From: Lingula anatina
Taxonomy: Eukaryota; Brachiopoda; Lingulata; Lingulida; Lingulidae
Assembly: GCF_001039355.2 (NCBI RefSeq)
Contig: NW_019775565.1
Location: 98,245-162,244, forward strand
Reading direction: 5' to 3'
DNA: 64,000 nucleotides
The position numbers and the translations under genes are program-made. Shown one piece after another: positions 46,190-57,340 of this stretch. A model generated the notes under the pieces. That model had not been told where the DNA came from, did not search any database, and was given only the letters and a program-made list of their open reading frames with translations. The number at the start of each line of letters is the position of its first letter. Within the stretch, counting starts at the first letter, position 1.

Positions 46190-48786
46190 AATAAGAAAAA
46201 GAAACTTTATAAAAAATAAGGATTAAGCCTTCAGAGACGAATGAAAATAATTACAAAATTCAGGCGATAAAGGTTAAAGAATTAATAATTAAAACAAAAG
46301 AATCTTTCCTTAATTCCAAAATAGAGACAACAAGGGCGATGATAGCAAATCATACTGGACCGCAATGAAAAATATTCTAGGGAAAGAGCGATCGTCTTCT
46401 ATTCCTATTCTCAAAAACCCGAGAAATGGAATTGTCGCGTCTACTGATCAAGAAAAGGCTGATGAATTTTTGTCCTATTTCTCATCAATGTACCACTCGG
46501 ACTCAGTAGCAAACGTTGGTGAAATTCTCTTTCATGTAAGAACTGATGCTACCCTATCTCAGATACAATGCACGAGCAGCGAAATTAAATCGATAATTGA
46601 TGATTTAGATCCATCTAAAGCTAACGGCCCTGACCTACTTACCGTCAAGATGATAAAACTCTCCAAAAACTCCGTGGTGAAGCCCCTTAATATTTTGTTC
46701 AATGCAATTATCCAGTCTAATACCTTCTCCAACATCTGGAAAATTGCCGAAATTTGCCCAATCTATAAAAATGATGATAAAAAAATCTATTTTAAACTAT
46801 AGAACATTTTTTTTACTTAGCATTATATCTAAGATTTTAGAGCGAATAATATATGATAGGGTGATTAACTTTATTCTGGACAACAAACTCCTATACCCTT
46901 AACAATCCGGCTTTTTGAAGGGTAATAGCACAGAGTACCAGCTCTTGGTGATTCATAATTCAATTACGAATAACTCTATTAATGATTATGAGACCAGAGG
47001 AGTCTTTCTCGATATAGAGGCTGCATTCGACAGAGTTCCCCGTTCACTCCTTCTTTTTAAACTTAAGTCTTACGGTCTAATCGGCAAACATCATGCACTA
47101 TTGTCATCGTACTTAACTAATGGAAGAGTTAAAGTACGTGTTGGTGGGAAATCGTCTAATTTATCTGAGGACGGTTACATAAATACAAGTGTACCCCAAG
47201 GTAGCATACTTGGCCCGTTACTTTTTCTCATATTTATTAATGACCTCCCTGACGCACTCTCTACTGACTGTTTCATCTATGCGGATGATACTTCCCTCTT
47301 TATGCCCTCGCGTCGGGGTGAGGTCGATTCACACGATAGGTGACCTACGTACCATCGAAAATTGGTCCAATAAATGGAAACTGAATTTTAAACCGGCAAA
47401 GTGCCTCGAAATTATATTCGGCAAAGAAAATAATACTAATACATACCCTGGATTGTATATTAACAATACCATGCTAACCAGGTCTGAGAGCCTTAAACAC
47501 CTGGGACTTGATCCAAAACTAAATTTCAACGACCATATTGTTTTTGTTTGCGAAAAGGTTCAACGGGCTTTAAATGCCCTAAAACCTCTATACTGCAAAG
47601 TTAGGTCCAAACATTTAAAAGTAACATATAATGCCTTTATCCAATCACAATTTGATTACTGTGACATCTTCTATCATAACTCACTCCAGAAGAAATTATC
47701 GAAACTATCGTCTCTTCAATACCAAGCAGGCATAATAGTACTGGGAGCCTTACCTAGCTCTTGTACCTCTTATTTTTGAACAACTAAATTGGATTTCTCT
47801 ATTTGATAGAAGAAAAATGCATGCTCAAAAAATTATGTTTTCAGTTATGGCGAATATGGTTTCCTCCTATGTTTCTGATATATTCCACCCTTTTCCAATC
47901 ATAACCCAAGAAAATAAAAAAATAGAATTTAAACTTCCTCCTAAATACCCCCGTACCTCAGTTATCTATTTTCTAATGCATTCATGGGATCAACTCTCCT
48001 CCTCCACTAAATCTTTACCTTCAATCTCATCTTTCAAGAACTCCATAAAAAATCGCCTCACTGCTGGGTCGCTTTCAACAACAACACTAAACGTGGACAG
48101 AAATCAAGAAAAAATTCTTAACAGAGCGAGGGTCGGGTGCTTATTTAGAGCAGAATTGTTTAGGTATAATTGGACTACTATTGACACACCACACTGCACC
48201 TGCGGTGCCCTTGATACTCCTCTGCACTTCTTTTTCAGATGCCCCTCACTCAATTTAAGGTACCCTTCCCTTTACCAAAAAATAAATGAAATATTACATG
48301 AACGTAAGACCTCTTTTAAAACACTAAAAGAAAAGTTGTCACTATTTCTCTATGGTCATGGATCTCTATCAACTACCCAAAATGAAGAGATATTTGAAAC
48401 CATTGCAAATTTTCTACTCGAAAACCTTCACATTACTCAATAAGTAGTATCTTTTCTCTACTTGACCTAACTGATTTCATTTTATGAAATCATGTAATTT
48501 TCTTTGCTGTTAAAGTAATCCAAATTGTATTTAGTTGTGTTGTATACGTAAATTTGTTACGATCCTTTTCTTCTTCCTCTTATTTGCTTTCTTTCTGTAT
48601 TAAAACATTTCTGGTAACTTTTGTGTTCCAATACTGAAATCTTTGATTATATATAGGTGTATATACATATTCTGTTGCATATACGTATTCATTTGTTTTA
48701 TTTATTTACTTATTTGATTTTGCATTAGCATCCAATACTTTTAGCGCTTTGCCTCCATTTCTTTCGAATAAACATTGTTAAAAAAA
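46190..48786 (+). pseudogene. LINE (Jockey/CR1-like group) ORF2, frameshifted
   Basis: In order: a lysine-rich linker (about 46190-46360), the reverse transcriptase with KANGPDLLT, NYRTFFLLSIISKILE, LDIEAAFDRVPRSLL (catalytic Asp), SVPQGSILGPLLFLIFINDL and YADDTSLF (catalytic Asp pair), then the thumb and C-terminal domain, closing with a zinc-like CTCGALDTPLHFFFRC motif near 48190-48245. The reading frame changes at about 46790, 47300 and 47790, and a TAA interrupts at about 46902. No endonuclease domain is found upstream, so the copy is 5'-truncated. AATAAA followed by a short A run near 48770-48786 probably marks the 3' end. Confidence 0.88.
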
Positions 48787-48789
48787 TTC

Positions 48790-48959
48790 CTGAATGCATG
48801 TCGGGTGACATTTTAAAAGTTTGATTATTCCAATAGTAACTTTTACTTGCTCTTTCCTTTAAACGAGCATCATCTCTCTTCTCTCATGGATTTTAGTTAT
48901 CCAAATTAAAATGTCAGTAACGGAATTGTTTGTTGACGAAGTAATTGTTATTATCATTA
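48790..48959. other. Short non-coding gap between LINE and YR retrotransposon
   Basis: No gene. It ends with the 20-base sequence AGTAATTGTTATTATCATTA (48940-48959), which is repeated exactly at the other side of the following retrotransposon. Confidence 0.7.
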
Positions 48960-49099
48960 TATTCTTATTCGTTTCACTTAATCGCATATAAATCATTTAT
49001 TGTCTAATAACTGGCAACGAAAACACCAACCACCGTTTCCCATTCAAATCATTTATTTCGTTAACCCTTGCTATGAGCTGTTGCATGCCTGTCTGCGTC
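48960..49099 (-). repeat. Split direct repeat B2 (140 bp)
   Basis: Nearly identical to 49827-49966. It begins TATTCTTATTCGTTTCACTT and ends at CTGCGTC. It is the outer 3' repeat of the YR retrotransposon (minus-strand reading). Confidence 0.9.
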
Positions 49100-49617
49100 A
49101 CAGAATGCGTACATACCACGCATTAACTGTACTTCACCCACTCTCAAACTATAACCCTCTACCAACTTCTCTTATCCAATACATCTGCTATTTTGTTATA
49201 CACATTCACATTTTAACCACATTTTATCATCTTCATTCAGTGCCCTGCTGTTCAGCGTTGGCGATCATGTCTCTCCACACATCTAGGTCTCCACCTTTTA
49301 TACAATTCAATAAACCCTTTTAATGGTTGCATTCTTATCTGTATTACCGAATGGGTACATATCACGAACGAACTGTACATCAGAAACCATCACCTTCTCA
49401 GGCTTATCACTACTACCACCTCTTTTTTGTTACCTACACCACGCTTTCACCTTTTACACTTGAAATTACCTCGTGAATACTTCAAAACGTATACCCTTTT
49501 TCAATACATCAACTTATGTCAACTGGCCCCTCTTATACCTTTTCTTATAAACATTACTTCTCTGACCTGCTTATAATTTCTTCGTATGCCATCTATACTA
49601 TTTAATATATTCTTTTA

Positions 49618-49826
49618 TCACATATTTGCGATTTACTTCACCAGTCCGACGCAGACGGCTGAAACAGTCTCGAATGAAAACTACTCGTCTCGCTATTCCT
49701 TTTATACGTATGCGCAATACTCAATCTGCCCATCTCGAATTCCCCGCCCTATGAACTCATTTCCTCACCTTACTAGCTTCTCTAACACATTTACGTTGAC
49801 TCGTTAAACGACAATAAATTCATTTA
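49618..49826 (-). repeat. Split direct repeat A2 (about 209 bp)
   Basis: Nearly identical to 54094-54301. It starts at ATTTGCGATTTACTTCACC and ends at AAATTCATTTA. It abuts B1 with no spacer. Confidence 0.9.
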
Positions 49827-49966
49827 TATTCTTATTCGTTTCACTTAATCGCATATAAACCATTTATTGTCTAATAACTCGCAACGAAAACACCAACCAC
49901 CGTTTCCAATTCAAATCATTTATTTCGTTAACCCTTGCTATGAGCTGTTGCATGCCTATCTGCGTC
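49827..49966 (-). repeat. Split direct repeat B1 (140 bp)
   Basis: The inner partner of 48960-49099. It marks the 3' end of the coding region when read on the minus strand. Confidence 0.9.
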
Positions 49967-50611
49967 GACCACAAAGAACGGGCAATTTTATTCAATTTTA
50001 ATTAAAAAAAAACGACAACCACTAATCCTTTTATTCTAAGATATACATGTATACTTACCACCTGAAAAAAAAATACTTACCGTAATAACAGATTGATAAT
50101 GATCACGAATTATGAATCCTATTAAAATAATGTATTTTACATCTTAAAATTGTACCACATTTAGAGATGCTTGACTCCTTTTGAAAAACTATTGTATGTG
50201 TCTTTTGCTTTATCTTAAATCCAACTTCCGTGCTTTTTAAACAAATGATCTTTGACTCCAAAATTTGCTGTAGCTATCGCTCCTCTGCACGCACACTATG
50301 TAAACCAAACTTTTTTTTATCCATACCTTAAATATGTAACTTCTCTAAAATAACAGCTCTTATTCTTGTTTACGACAATTACCCATTTTTACGTAAAATG
50401 TGCTTTTTGGATTTCTTTAAATAAGTAACTGTTCTAAATATACAATTATCTGAATTTTTGTCAATACTGCCTACTTCCAAATATCTTTTTAACATGTAGC
50501 TTTTCCGGTTTTAGCAACCTAAACAGTAGATCCGTCCCTGTAAATGTCAGTCTTTACTTATTTCTATAAATATTTTAAAATATCCGATCTCTTAATATTG
50601 CATACTTCACT

Positions 50612-50926
50612 TTATCTTAACAAACCTGCAAATGATATTAAGAATATACCAAGATCTCGTAAATCTGCTAGACTACAATTTGATTCTAATATTTTCGGAG
50701 TAACTATTTCCTTTTTTACTGTTTTCTTGCATGACATTCTCTTTGACGCTTCAACAACATTATTTATCATAATATTATCGCAAGACTTTATATTAATACC
50801 TGATATTTCATCTGCCCATTTTAAACCGTACTTAACGTCTTGAATCGTTCCTGATTTACAATACTGTTGTATAAAACTAAACATGTTAAGTGCAATGTCA
50901 TGCTTGTTAGCTGGAAAAATATTCAC
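50612..50926 (-). pseudogene. Tyrosine recombinase fragment of the YR retrotransposon
   Basis: A frame of 104 codons includes GLKWADEISGI and then KKEIVTPKILES and LADLRDLGIFLISFAGLLR. The last matches the block around the first catalytic Arg in DIRS/Ngaro/Crypton recombinases (LLDLR...FAGFLR). The C-terminal HxxR and Tyr motifs were not found further along, so the enzyme is truncated or decayed. It lies downstream of the reverse transcriptase, as in Ngaro and DIRS elements. Confidence 0.75.
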
Positions 50927-51401
50927 AATTTTCTACAAAATTCTACAAAATTACTCGCCCATTGTTCTCTGAAATACATATGAGTATTTCCGTACAGTAT
51001 TTTCTGCTCTCAAATGTTCCAACACCTGTGGTAAATTTGCAGCCAAAATCTTAAGTGATGTGTCCTGTGCCTCTCTCAACTTTGTCCATATCTCCGTTTT
51101 GAAAATCTGCAATGGAAAATGACTATTCGCAATTAATACCGAAAATGAATTTCTATGCTACTTATCTGTTATCATCATCTATAAGCTCGATCTATTTCAG
51201 TATGGTAACTTCACCATTCCACATTCACCTTACAATTTCCCTTTTTCGCATATGTCTAATTAAAATTTTCTGTCTTCCATATAATCATTGTATTATTTGC
51301 AATTTTGAAATTTAAACACATTTAGACTATATCCTACTCGATCTCATCTCAATTCTACCTTTTAACTTCAAACTGATATCAAATCTACATTCATCTAATC
51401 A

Positions 51402-51940
51402 AATCACATCTGGATTCATATCGAATCATATCTCAATTCGTATCGACCATATCTTGATTTGTATTGAATCACATCTCGATTTGCATCGAATCACATCTTG
51501 ATTCATATCGGATCACATCTTAATTCATGTCAAATCACATCTGGATTCATATCAAATCACATCTCGGTTCATATCGAACCACACCTCGATTCGTATCGAA
51601 TCACATCTCAATTCATATTGAATCACATCTCAATTCATATTGAATCACATCTTGATTCGTATTGAATCACATCTCGATTCATATCAAATATCTCTATTTA
51701 TATCGAACCACATCTTGATTCGTATCGAATCACATCTTGATTCACATCAAATCAAATTTTACTTCTTATCGAACCACACCTCGGTTCGTATCAAATATCT
51801 CTATTCATATCGAACCACATCTTGATTCTTATCGAATCACATCTTGATTCACATCAAATCACATTTCACTTCTTACCGAACCACACCTCGGTTCGTATCG
51901 AACCACATCTCGGTTCGCATCGAATCACATTTCGATTCGA
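51402..51940. repeat. 22-bp minisatellite inside the YR retrotransposon, about 25 units
   Basis: Units follow AATCACATCTYGATTCRTATCG with frequent C/T and G/A changes. A higher-order block of about five units, starting AATATCTCTATT, is present twice in succession (about 51687 and 51794). The array lies between the reverse transcriptase and recombinase regions. Confidence 0.92.
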
Positions 51941-52526
51941 TTATCAACCATATTGATCATTATCTCATTATGTCTTCTTCATAAATGATTATAATACATT
52001 TATTAAACTAGCCATTTATTATCTGTAAACCACCCGATTTTGCGATTTTTAATGAATTTTGTAAATGACTGCAATGAAATAATTAACGACTTAAATTGTC
52101 TCCATATTGAGCTCTGCTTTTTCTCAATATCTGGTCACATTTTTTTAACAAATCTCAAAATTGCATCAAAACAAATAACCGCCAATTGTGTGTTCGCTTG
52201 CATCTGAAAAACCCAGTATTTTTGGTACATCATTCACGAACATGTCTCTGCGATTTAGTCTGTTTATGTCCGACAACCAAACTTTTAATTCATTTAACAT
52301 ATCTAACTTGTCATTCAAATCATCGAGGTCATCCCAATTTTCCTAGCCATTTATGACTTGATGCAAATTTCTAGTCATCATTCTCGTTACATCACCTATA
52401 ACTATATGTAAATACATAATTTTTCTCGTAGCTCTAGCTTAACTTCGAGCAGATATTTTTGATATATTTTATATATTATATTTAGATATATCCAATAAAT
52501 GAATTTTAAAATCTGCAACTATTTTG

Positions 52527-53540
52527 TTAATTATTGAAATAAGTGCTGTTTCCAAATCCCAATTTAACCCCAACCAGTTCGACTTTTGTGCTAATTTCTG
52601 TATACCAGAAACCAGATTGAATTGAATCGTGTCTGACTAGATTCGTAAAATTTCCACAAGTCTCTGAATTTTCTCTAAATCCCAAACCATCTACATAATA
52701 ATTGTTATATGATTTGATCTCTAATGTTTCACTAAACATTTCAAAACTTTATTGAATATGTAACCTGCTGAAGAAATTCTAAAAATAAAGCATTGTATCA
52801 ATATCTTATTTTGTCTAACCGTTCATACATCAAGGAAAATTGGTTGAAAGCAAAAACTGTGATTCCCTTATATATATATGTGATAATAACCATCTTTCAA
52901 ATCAAACTTAAACTTGTACCTTCCCAATTTAACATATTGTAGATCCTCGATCGCATCTTTAAATTTTACTTTCTCTTTCCAAATGTATGGATTTACGTGT
53001 CTTAAATCAAGTACTGCCGTTAGAAGTAACCCTTAACGGATTTACCACCTTTGGGATTTCTTTCACTTCTCAAATTCTAACAAATATTAACAAATTTTTC
53101 ATGTCTTTGATGACATATTCTGTGTTTTCGAGAGATGCTTTGTATTCTTGATAACTGAATCTAACAGAGTCTGAACAAAAGGAATGATTTATCCATTTTT
53201 GAATGTCTAAAACACAGTTATAAGTCTGTATGCTTTCCCAGAACTGGTAGTTTCTCTTACGTCTCCCTTTAACATTAATGTTTTGTTGGTAATTCTTCAA
53301 TTTATCCGAAACTCTCAAATTATTATCGATCATATACTTATCTTGTAATTTTGATTTGCTCGTCTTGCTTCTATTAGTTCTGTTATCTCCCGATACCTGT
53401 AGCTTCTCTTTCCCGAATTGTGTGTCCATATGTTCTTTCACGTGGAGACACTGTACCCTGGGTTTGATATCTGTTTGTGCAGAACTCCCTCCAATGTCCA
53501 TATTTCCCGTAGGCAAATCACTGGTTTTGATTTTGGGCAT
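52527..53540 (-). pseudogene. Reverse transcriptase of the YR (DIRS/Ngaro) retrotransposon, decayed
   Basis: On the minus strand 53540-53070 gives NYQFWESIQTYNCVLDIQKW and then a block resembling the pre-RT segment of DIRS elements. At about 53010-52880 follows AVLDLRHVNPYIWKEKVKF and GRYKFKFDLKDGYYH, which is the DIRS-type 'LDLRHVN ... FDLKSGYHH' core with the first catalytic Asp. At 52739-52527 comes YYVDGLGFRENSETC with IQSGFW, corresponding to the YxDDG box and the WLG region; one Asp of the box is lost. Stops separate the pieces. Identification as DIRS-type rather than gypsy rests on these characteristic motifs. Confidence 0.82.
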
Positions 53541-54093
53541 CTTTCTCTTCGAAAAAGAAAATATCCTCTGTCAGAAACTCATGCAAAATTGACTCGTGCA
53601 GTTTAAATCCTTTTACCGCTTTCCAACCTGCTTTTGTCTTCTTTGCTATTCTTATTTGTTTATTACGCTTTTGCAAAATGTCAATGCTTTCTTTCAATAC
53701 CTTACGATCATCTTTTACCTGCTCATCCTTAATTAACATATCTGCTTTTTGAATATTTTCAATTGCTTCGGTATTTATTTCTTACTGTTTTTGATTTCGC
53801 GTAAATTAAGATTTTTGCTATACCGTCTTGAACGTTTTGTATTGGCTTTGACTTTCTTTTTCGTGTTCTCTTTTCAACTATTTGAACAGTTTTTCCCATA
53901 TAGGCTTTAAACAACGATAACGTTTCTGCCATATTACCGACTGAACTGTTTTCATTTACATCACCTGTCCTTATTTATGTCTCTTCGTTACCCTCTTCTT
54001 TATCGTCTACCACCAACTCTACAAAATCTCTGCTCTCTCGTTCGTCTTCGGAATCTTAATTCACTACCCGAACCCGACTCCTGCCTCCTTTTT
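53541..54093 (-). pseudogene. Probable gag-like ORF of the YR retrotransposon
   Basis: The minus strand upstream of the reverse transcriptase is rich in Lys/Glu and partly open (53739-53518, with KKTKAGWKAVKGF). Its position, directly after repeat A1, is where YR retrotransposons carry ORF1. No domain is recognisable, so the assignment is by context only. Confidence 0.4.
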
Positions 54094-54301
54094 TCACACA
54101 TTTGCGATTTACTTCACCAGTCCGACGCAGACGGCTGAAACAGTCTCGAATAAAACTACTCGTCTCGCTATTCCTTTTATACTTATGCGCAATACTCAAT
54201 CTGCCCATCTCGAATTCCCCGCCCTATGAACTCATTTACTCACCTTACTAGCTTCTCTAACACATTTACGTTGACTCGTTAAACGACAATAAATTCATTT
54301 A
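54094..54301 (-). repeat. Split direct repeat A1 (about 208 bp)
   Basis: Partner of 49618-49826. It is the outer 5' repeat in minus-strand reading. Five bases (CCCTG) separate it from the 20-base flanking repeat. Confidence 0.9.
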
Positions 54302-54329
54302 CCCTGAGTAATTGTTATTATCATTACAC

Positions 54330-55240
54330 TGAGTATACATGAACGAGGCTCTCTCCTGGAAAAAATAAGCTATCCAATTAACTTACAATCACCGTAAGAG
54401 CAGCTGTGATAATTAACGTGTACTTAAGTAACTGTTTATTCCAATCAGCGTTGTTAAAGTGTTATGGTCTGGTTCATTTGCTGATTTTCTCAAGGAGATC
54501 ATTAGACTTGAGATATGATACGAGTAGGAGGATGGAGTTAAGATTGACTTCTTTCAAGACAGGTTTGATGATTGCAGTCTTAAAGAAATCTGTACAAATC
54601 CCAGTTTTGAACATGAAAGAGATGTTAACATGTAAATAATAAGAGGCACAGAGAAAGAAGTGATGTCAAGTGATACCTTGTTGGGAGTAGGATGGTTCAG
54701 GAGAATGTACGGGAGAGATAAAAGAAACAAAGAAAAAGATGAGAAGAGTAACACCAAGTGAAATCCTTTTCCCGCTAGATAATTTTGAAAATATAACAAA
54801 ATTTGGTCACCTTGTTTTTATGTGAATTCATTTTTTTATTGGAGAATGCACCTACAGCTATGCTTTGTGAATTCAAATGTAAGGATACATTTAAGGATAC
54901 TGCAAGCGTTTGCCATTTTCTTTCTTACATTCCTTTTTGACAACAGATAAATCTTCGGTGTTCAGTGACTAAATTAATTAACACGTTATCTCACATCATT
55001 ATAACGCTCTTGGGGAAAAAATGAAAAAAAATGGTTTCTCAGATTTCTCCTTCACATGAGCACCCACGAACACTGTTTCAACGCCAGTTGAATGACAACC
55101 ATTTAGTACTCGTGTGAAAGGGGTGGCAGTCCGCTGGGAACAGTAGTCTGTTCCCCATTACTTTGTATAGATGACATTTGTCCCATATACCAACCCAGAT
55201 ATTCTCACTTACCATAGCCTGTACTAATCATATGCTACCC
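54330..55240. other. No recognisable gene
   Basis: AT-rich DNA between the YR retrotransposon and the truncated Mutator-like copy. No motif-bearing frame on either strand. Confidence 0.45.
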
Positions 55241-55242
55241 TC

Positions 55243-55480
55243 TACCAGGGCGACATATTGATTTTTTACAGATATGTCTCTAGATAAATAGACAGCCATT
55301 TTGCTCTGATGTCACCCTGTACTGAAATCTCAAGGCTATTTACATGGCTGGTAATTGTTTGCATAATTGTTCAGGCACTGCCACTTGGCAGGTCCAGTCT
55401 AAGTCCTCTTGACAGTAATCAATACACCTTTTTGCTCTGACATTTATCACTGCTCTTTTGTGACAGATAATAATAGCCCA
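55243..55480. mobile_element. Truncated copy of the Mutator-like element
   Basis: It starts TACCCTCTACCAGGGCGA, like 31764, then follows that element through GATTTTTTACAGATATGTCTC, CTCAAGGCT and ACATGGCTGGTAATTGTTTG to GCAGGTCCAGTCTAAG. At the point where the 31764 copy holds the nested MITE this copy continues without it and reaches the GTGACAGATAA block. The second inverted repeat is absent. Confidence 0.8.
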
Positions 55481-55957
55481 TTATGAATAGTTTGTTACTT
55501 CAGAGTGATGCTAACCGAGAAATCCCTTTATGTCTCCTTGATTTAAGCTAATTTGAATATAATGACATGCAGATAAAGTAATAACAAACTAAAGTATGGT
55601 ATTCGAAATTTGGTCGATGACGGTCGCATTTATTGAAATTCTCAATACTAAAAGAAATGAAGGTGATTAATGATTAACACTGAATATAGTGCTGACAAAT
55701 GATATTTAACATATAAGGCCTACTGTGCCCAAGGAACACAGAACGTTCACTGTTTTTTTTTACAGTATAAAAACTATAAAGTGCCGTCAAAATTTGTTAT
55801 TTTTTAGTTTTAGAGAGAAAAGAGGATATTTAGATAAGAAAATTCTGGTTGATCAATTTCTAGTGACGTAACCAGCGTAGTAGCTTGCGACAGCTGTAGT
55901 AATAGTATAGCCGTATATAGGTTAGGTGACTAAACATCCAGGCGTCAGTGAAACAAA

Positions 55958-56214
55958 ATGCGGCAAAGTTGTGTTGCACCCGTAATCTACCGGTAGGCTA
56001 CGGTTAGAAAGACATCTGCTATTTTGTCCTACCTGCGGATGCCGCAAAACATATAATTTGGCTCAATTATCTGAGGTTAAAAAATCCAAGCACAGTGTCA
56101 AAACACGCGAGGATCTGTAGCGACCACTTCGAGCCCGAGAATGCTTCTTACGTGACCTGCGAGCTGAATTGTGCGGTCCTTATTAAGGTCCTTGCAGAGG
56201 CAGGAATATGTTAA
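55958..56214 (+). pseudogene. THAP domain relic
   Basis: ATG at 55958 gives MRQSCVAP, a typical THAP start. After a frameshift the frame from 56008 reads LPADAAKHIIWLNYL and then KHARICSDHFEPE, the conserved 'P-x-W-x-x...RICSDHF' core with the C-x2-H zinc ligands, and stops at 56212-56214. Read together the pieces cover most of a C2CH THAP domain, but the first frame hits a stop after 12 codons, so it cannot be made in one piece. THAP domains belong to P-type transposases and to host regulators; no transposase core follows here. Confidence 0.7.
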
Positions 56215-56582
56215 TATAAACTAAGTTCATATACAGGACTTAGTTAGGTGGAAATTAAAATACAACCGGCCTAAACGATATTTCGAAAAGCGCCGCCATT
56301 GTCTTACCTGTTCGTAATTGGGTCACGCAGACTTTCCTCAAGCACTTCTTTCATCGATGCCATGAAAGGCCAGTAAACGAGCATATTTCCCCATTGAGGT
56401 TGGAAAAAATTGGTGACAAAGGTTTCTCAATTGATTCTGGTCTGTTGAAGGCCTAATATAGCCCCAAAAATTCCCCCATGAAGCCCCCCATGGCAAAGTC
56501 TCATTTTCCACAAAAATCCAAAATGGCCGCTATTGAATGGGGTGGGTGGATTTGAAATCCATAACTTGGGTACCCAGTATCA

Positions 56583-57340
56583 CAGAATCATGTTTTAAGT
56601 ATCAATTCCTACTAAGTGAGGGATTCCCAATCTTTTGCAACTAGTCTTAATGTCACTGGAGGTCAAGGTCATAACCTTATTACAAGGTCAAGGCATATTT
56701 GGAGAAAAAAAAGCCATAATGTATACATGACAGTTTCCCAATGTCACAGACAAATGTTTTAAGTATCAACGCCTACTAAGTGAGAGATCCCCAATCTTTT
56801 GCAACTAGTATCAAGGTCACTGGAGGTCAAGGTCATGACCTTATTACAAGGTCAAGGCATTTTTGGAGCAAAAAAACCCTTAATGTCTATATGGCAGTTC
56901 CCCAGTGTCATAGAAACATGTTATAAGAAACAATACCAACCAAGTAGGACACTGCCAAACACTTGCAACTATTTTCAAGGTCACCAGAGGCCAATATTAT
57001 GAAAAAAAACAAGGTCATGGTATTTTCCAAGTGAATAATATCATATTTTATATATCTTGGTAACCGTATCTCACTGAAACATGCATGTTTAATGTATCAA
57101 TTCATTCTGAATGAGAAGTAAACAATCAATTGCAACTAATTTAAATGTCATCAGAGGTTAAGTTTATGACCTCCAATTACAAGGTCATGAGATTTTCAAG
57201 CAAAATTCCATAAATTCTCAATTACCAAATGTCAAAGAAACGTGTTTAGCGTGCCAATTAATGCCTTGTAAATGGGGCCCTGTTTATCATTTGCAACTAT
57301 TTCCAAAATCTAGGAGGTACAGGTTTGACCTTATTGCAGT
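56583..57340 (+). repeat. Tandem array of a repeat of about 163 bp, left arm of a fold-back structure
   Basis: Five units with the landmark GGTCACTGGAGGTCAAGGTC at about 56650, 56813, 56976, 57146 and 57306, becoming more degenerate to the right. Each also carries CTTATTACAAGGTCAAGGCA and TGTTTTAAGTATCAA. The same repeat occurs in inverted orientation at 59570-59930. Confidence 0.85.

Larger units (their letters stand above)
48960..54306 (-). mobile_element. DIRS/Ngaro-type tyrosine-recombinase retrotransposon with split direct repeats
   Basis: Read on the minus strand the order is: repeat A1 (54301-54094), coding region, repeat B1 (49966-49827), repeat A2 (49826-49618) directly joined to B1, about 520 unique bases, then repeat B2 (49099-48960). 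The A1 - ORFs - B1 A2 - B2 layout is the split-direct-repeat structure of the PAT/Ngaro branch of YR retrotransposons. The coding region contains gag-like, reverse transcriptase and tyrosine recombinase pieces in that order. All frames carry stops. The element is flanked by a perfect 20-base direct repeat (48940-48959 and 54307-54326), which is unexpected because YR elements are not thought to make target duplications. Confidence 0.85.

Noticed and set aside
51402-51940. Possible CRISPR-like array (regular 22-bp repeats)
   Set aside because: There are no distinct spacers between repeats. The units are contiguous and degenerate, and the DNA is from an animal; it is a minisatellite.
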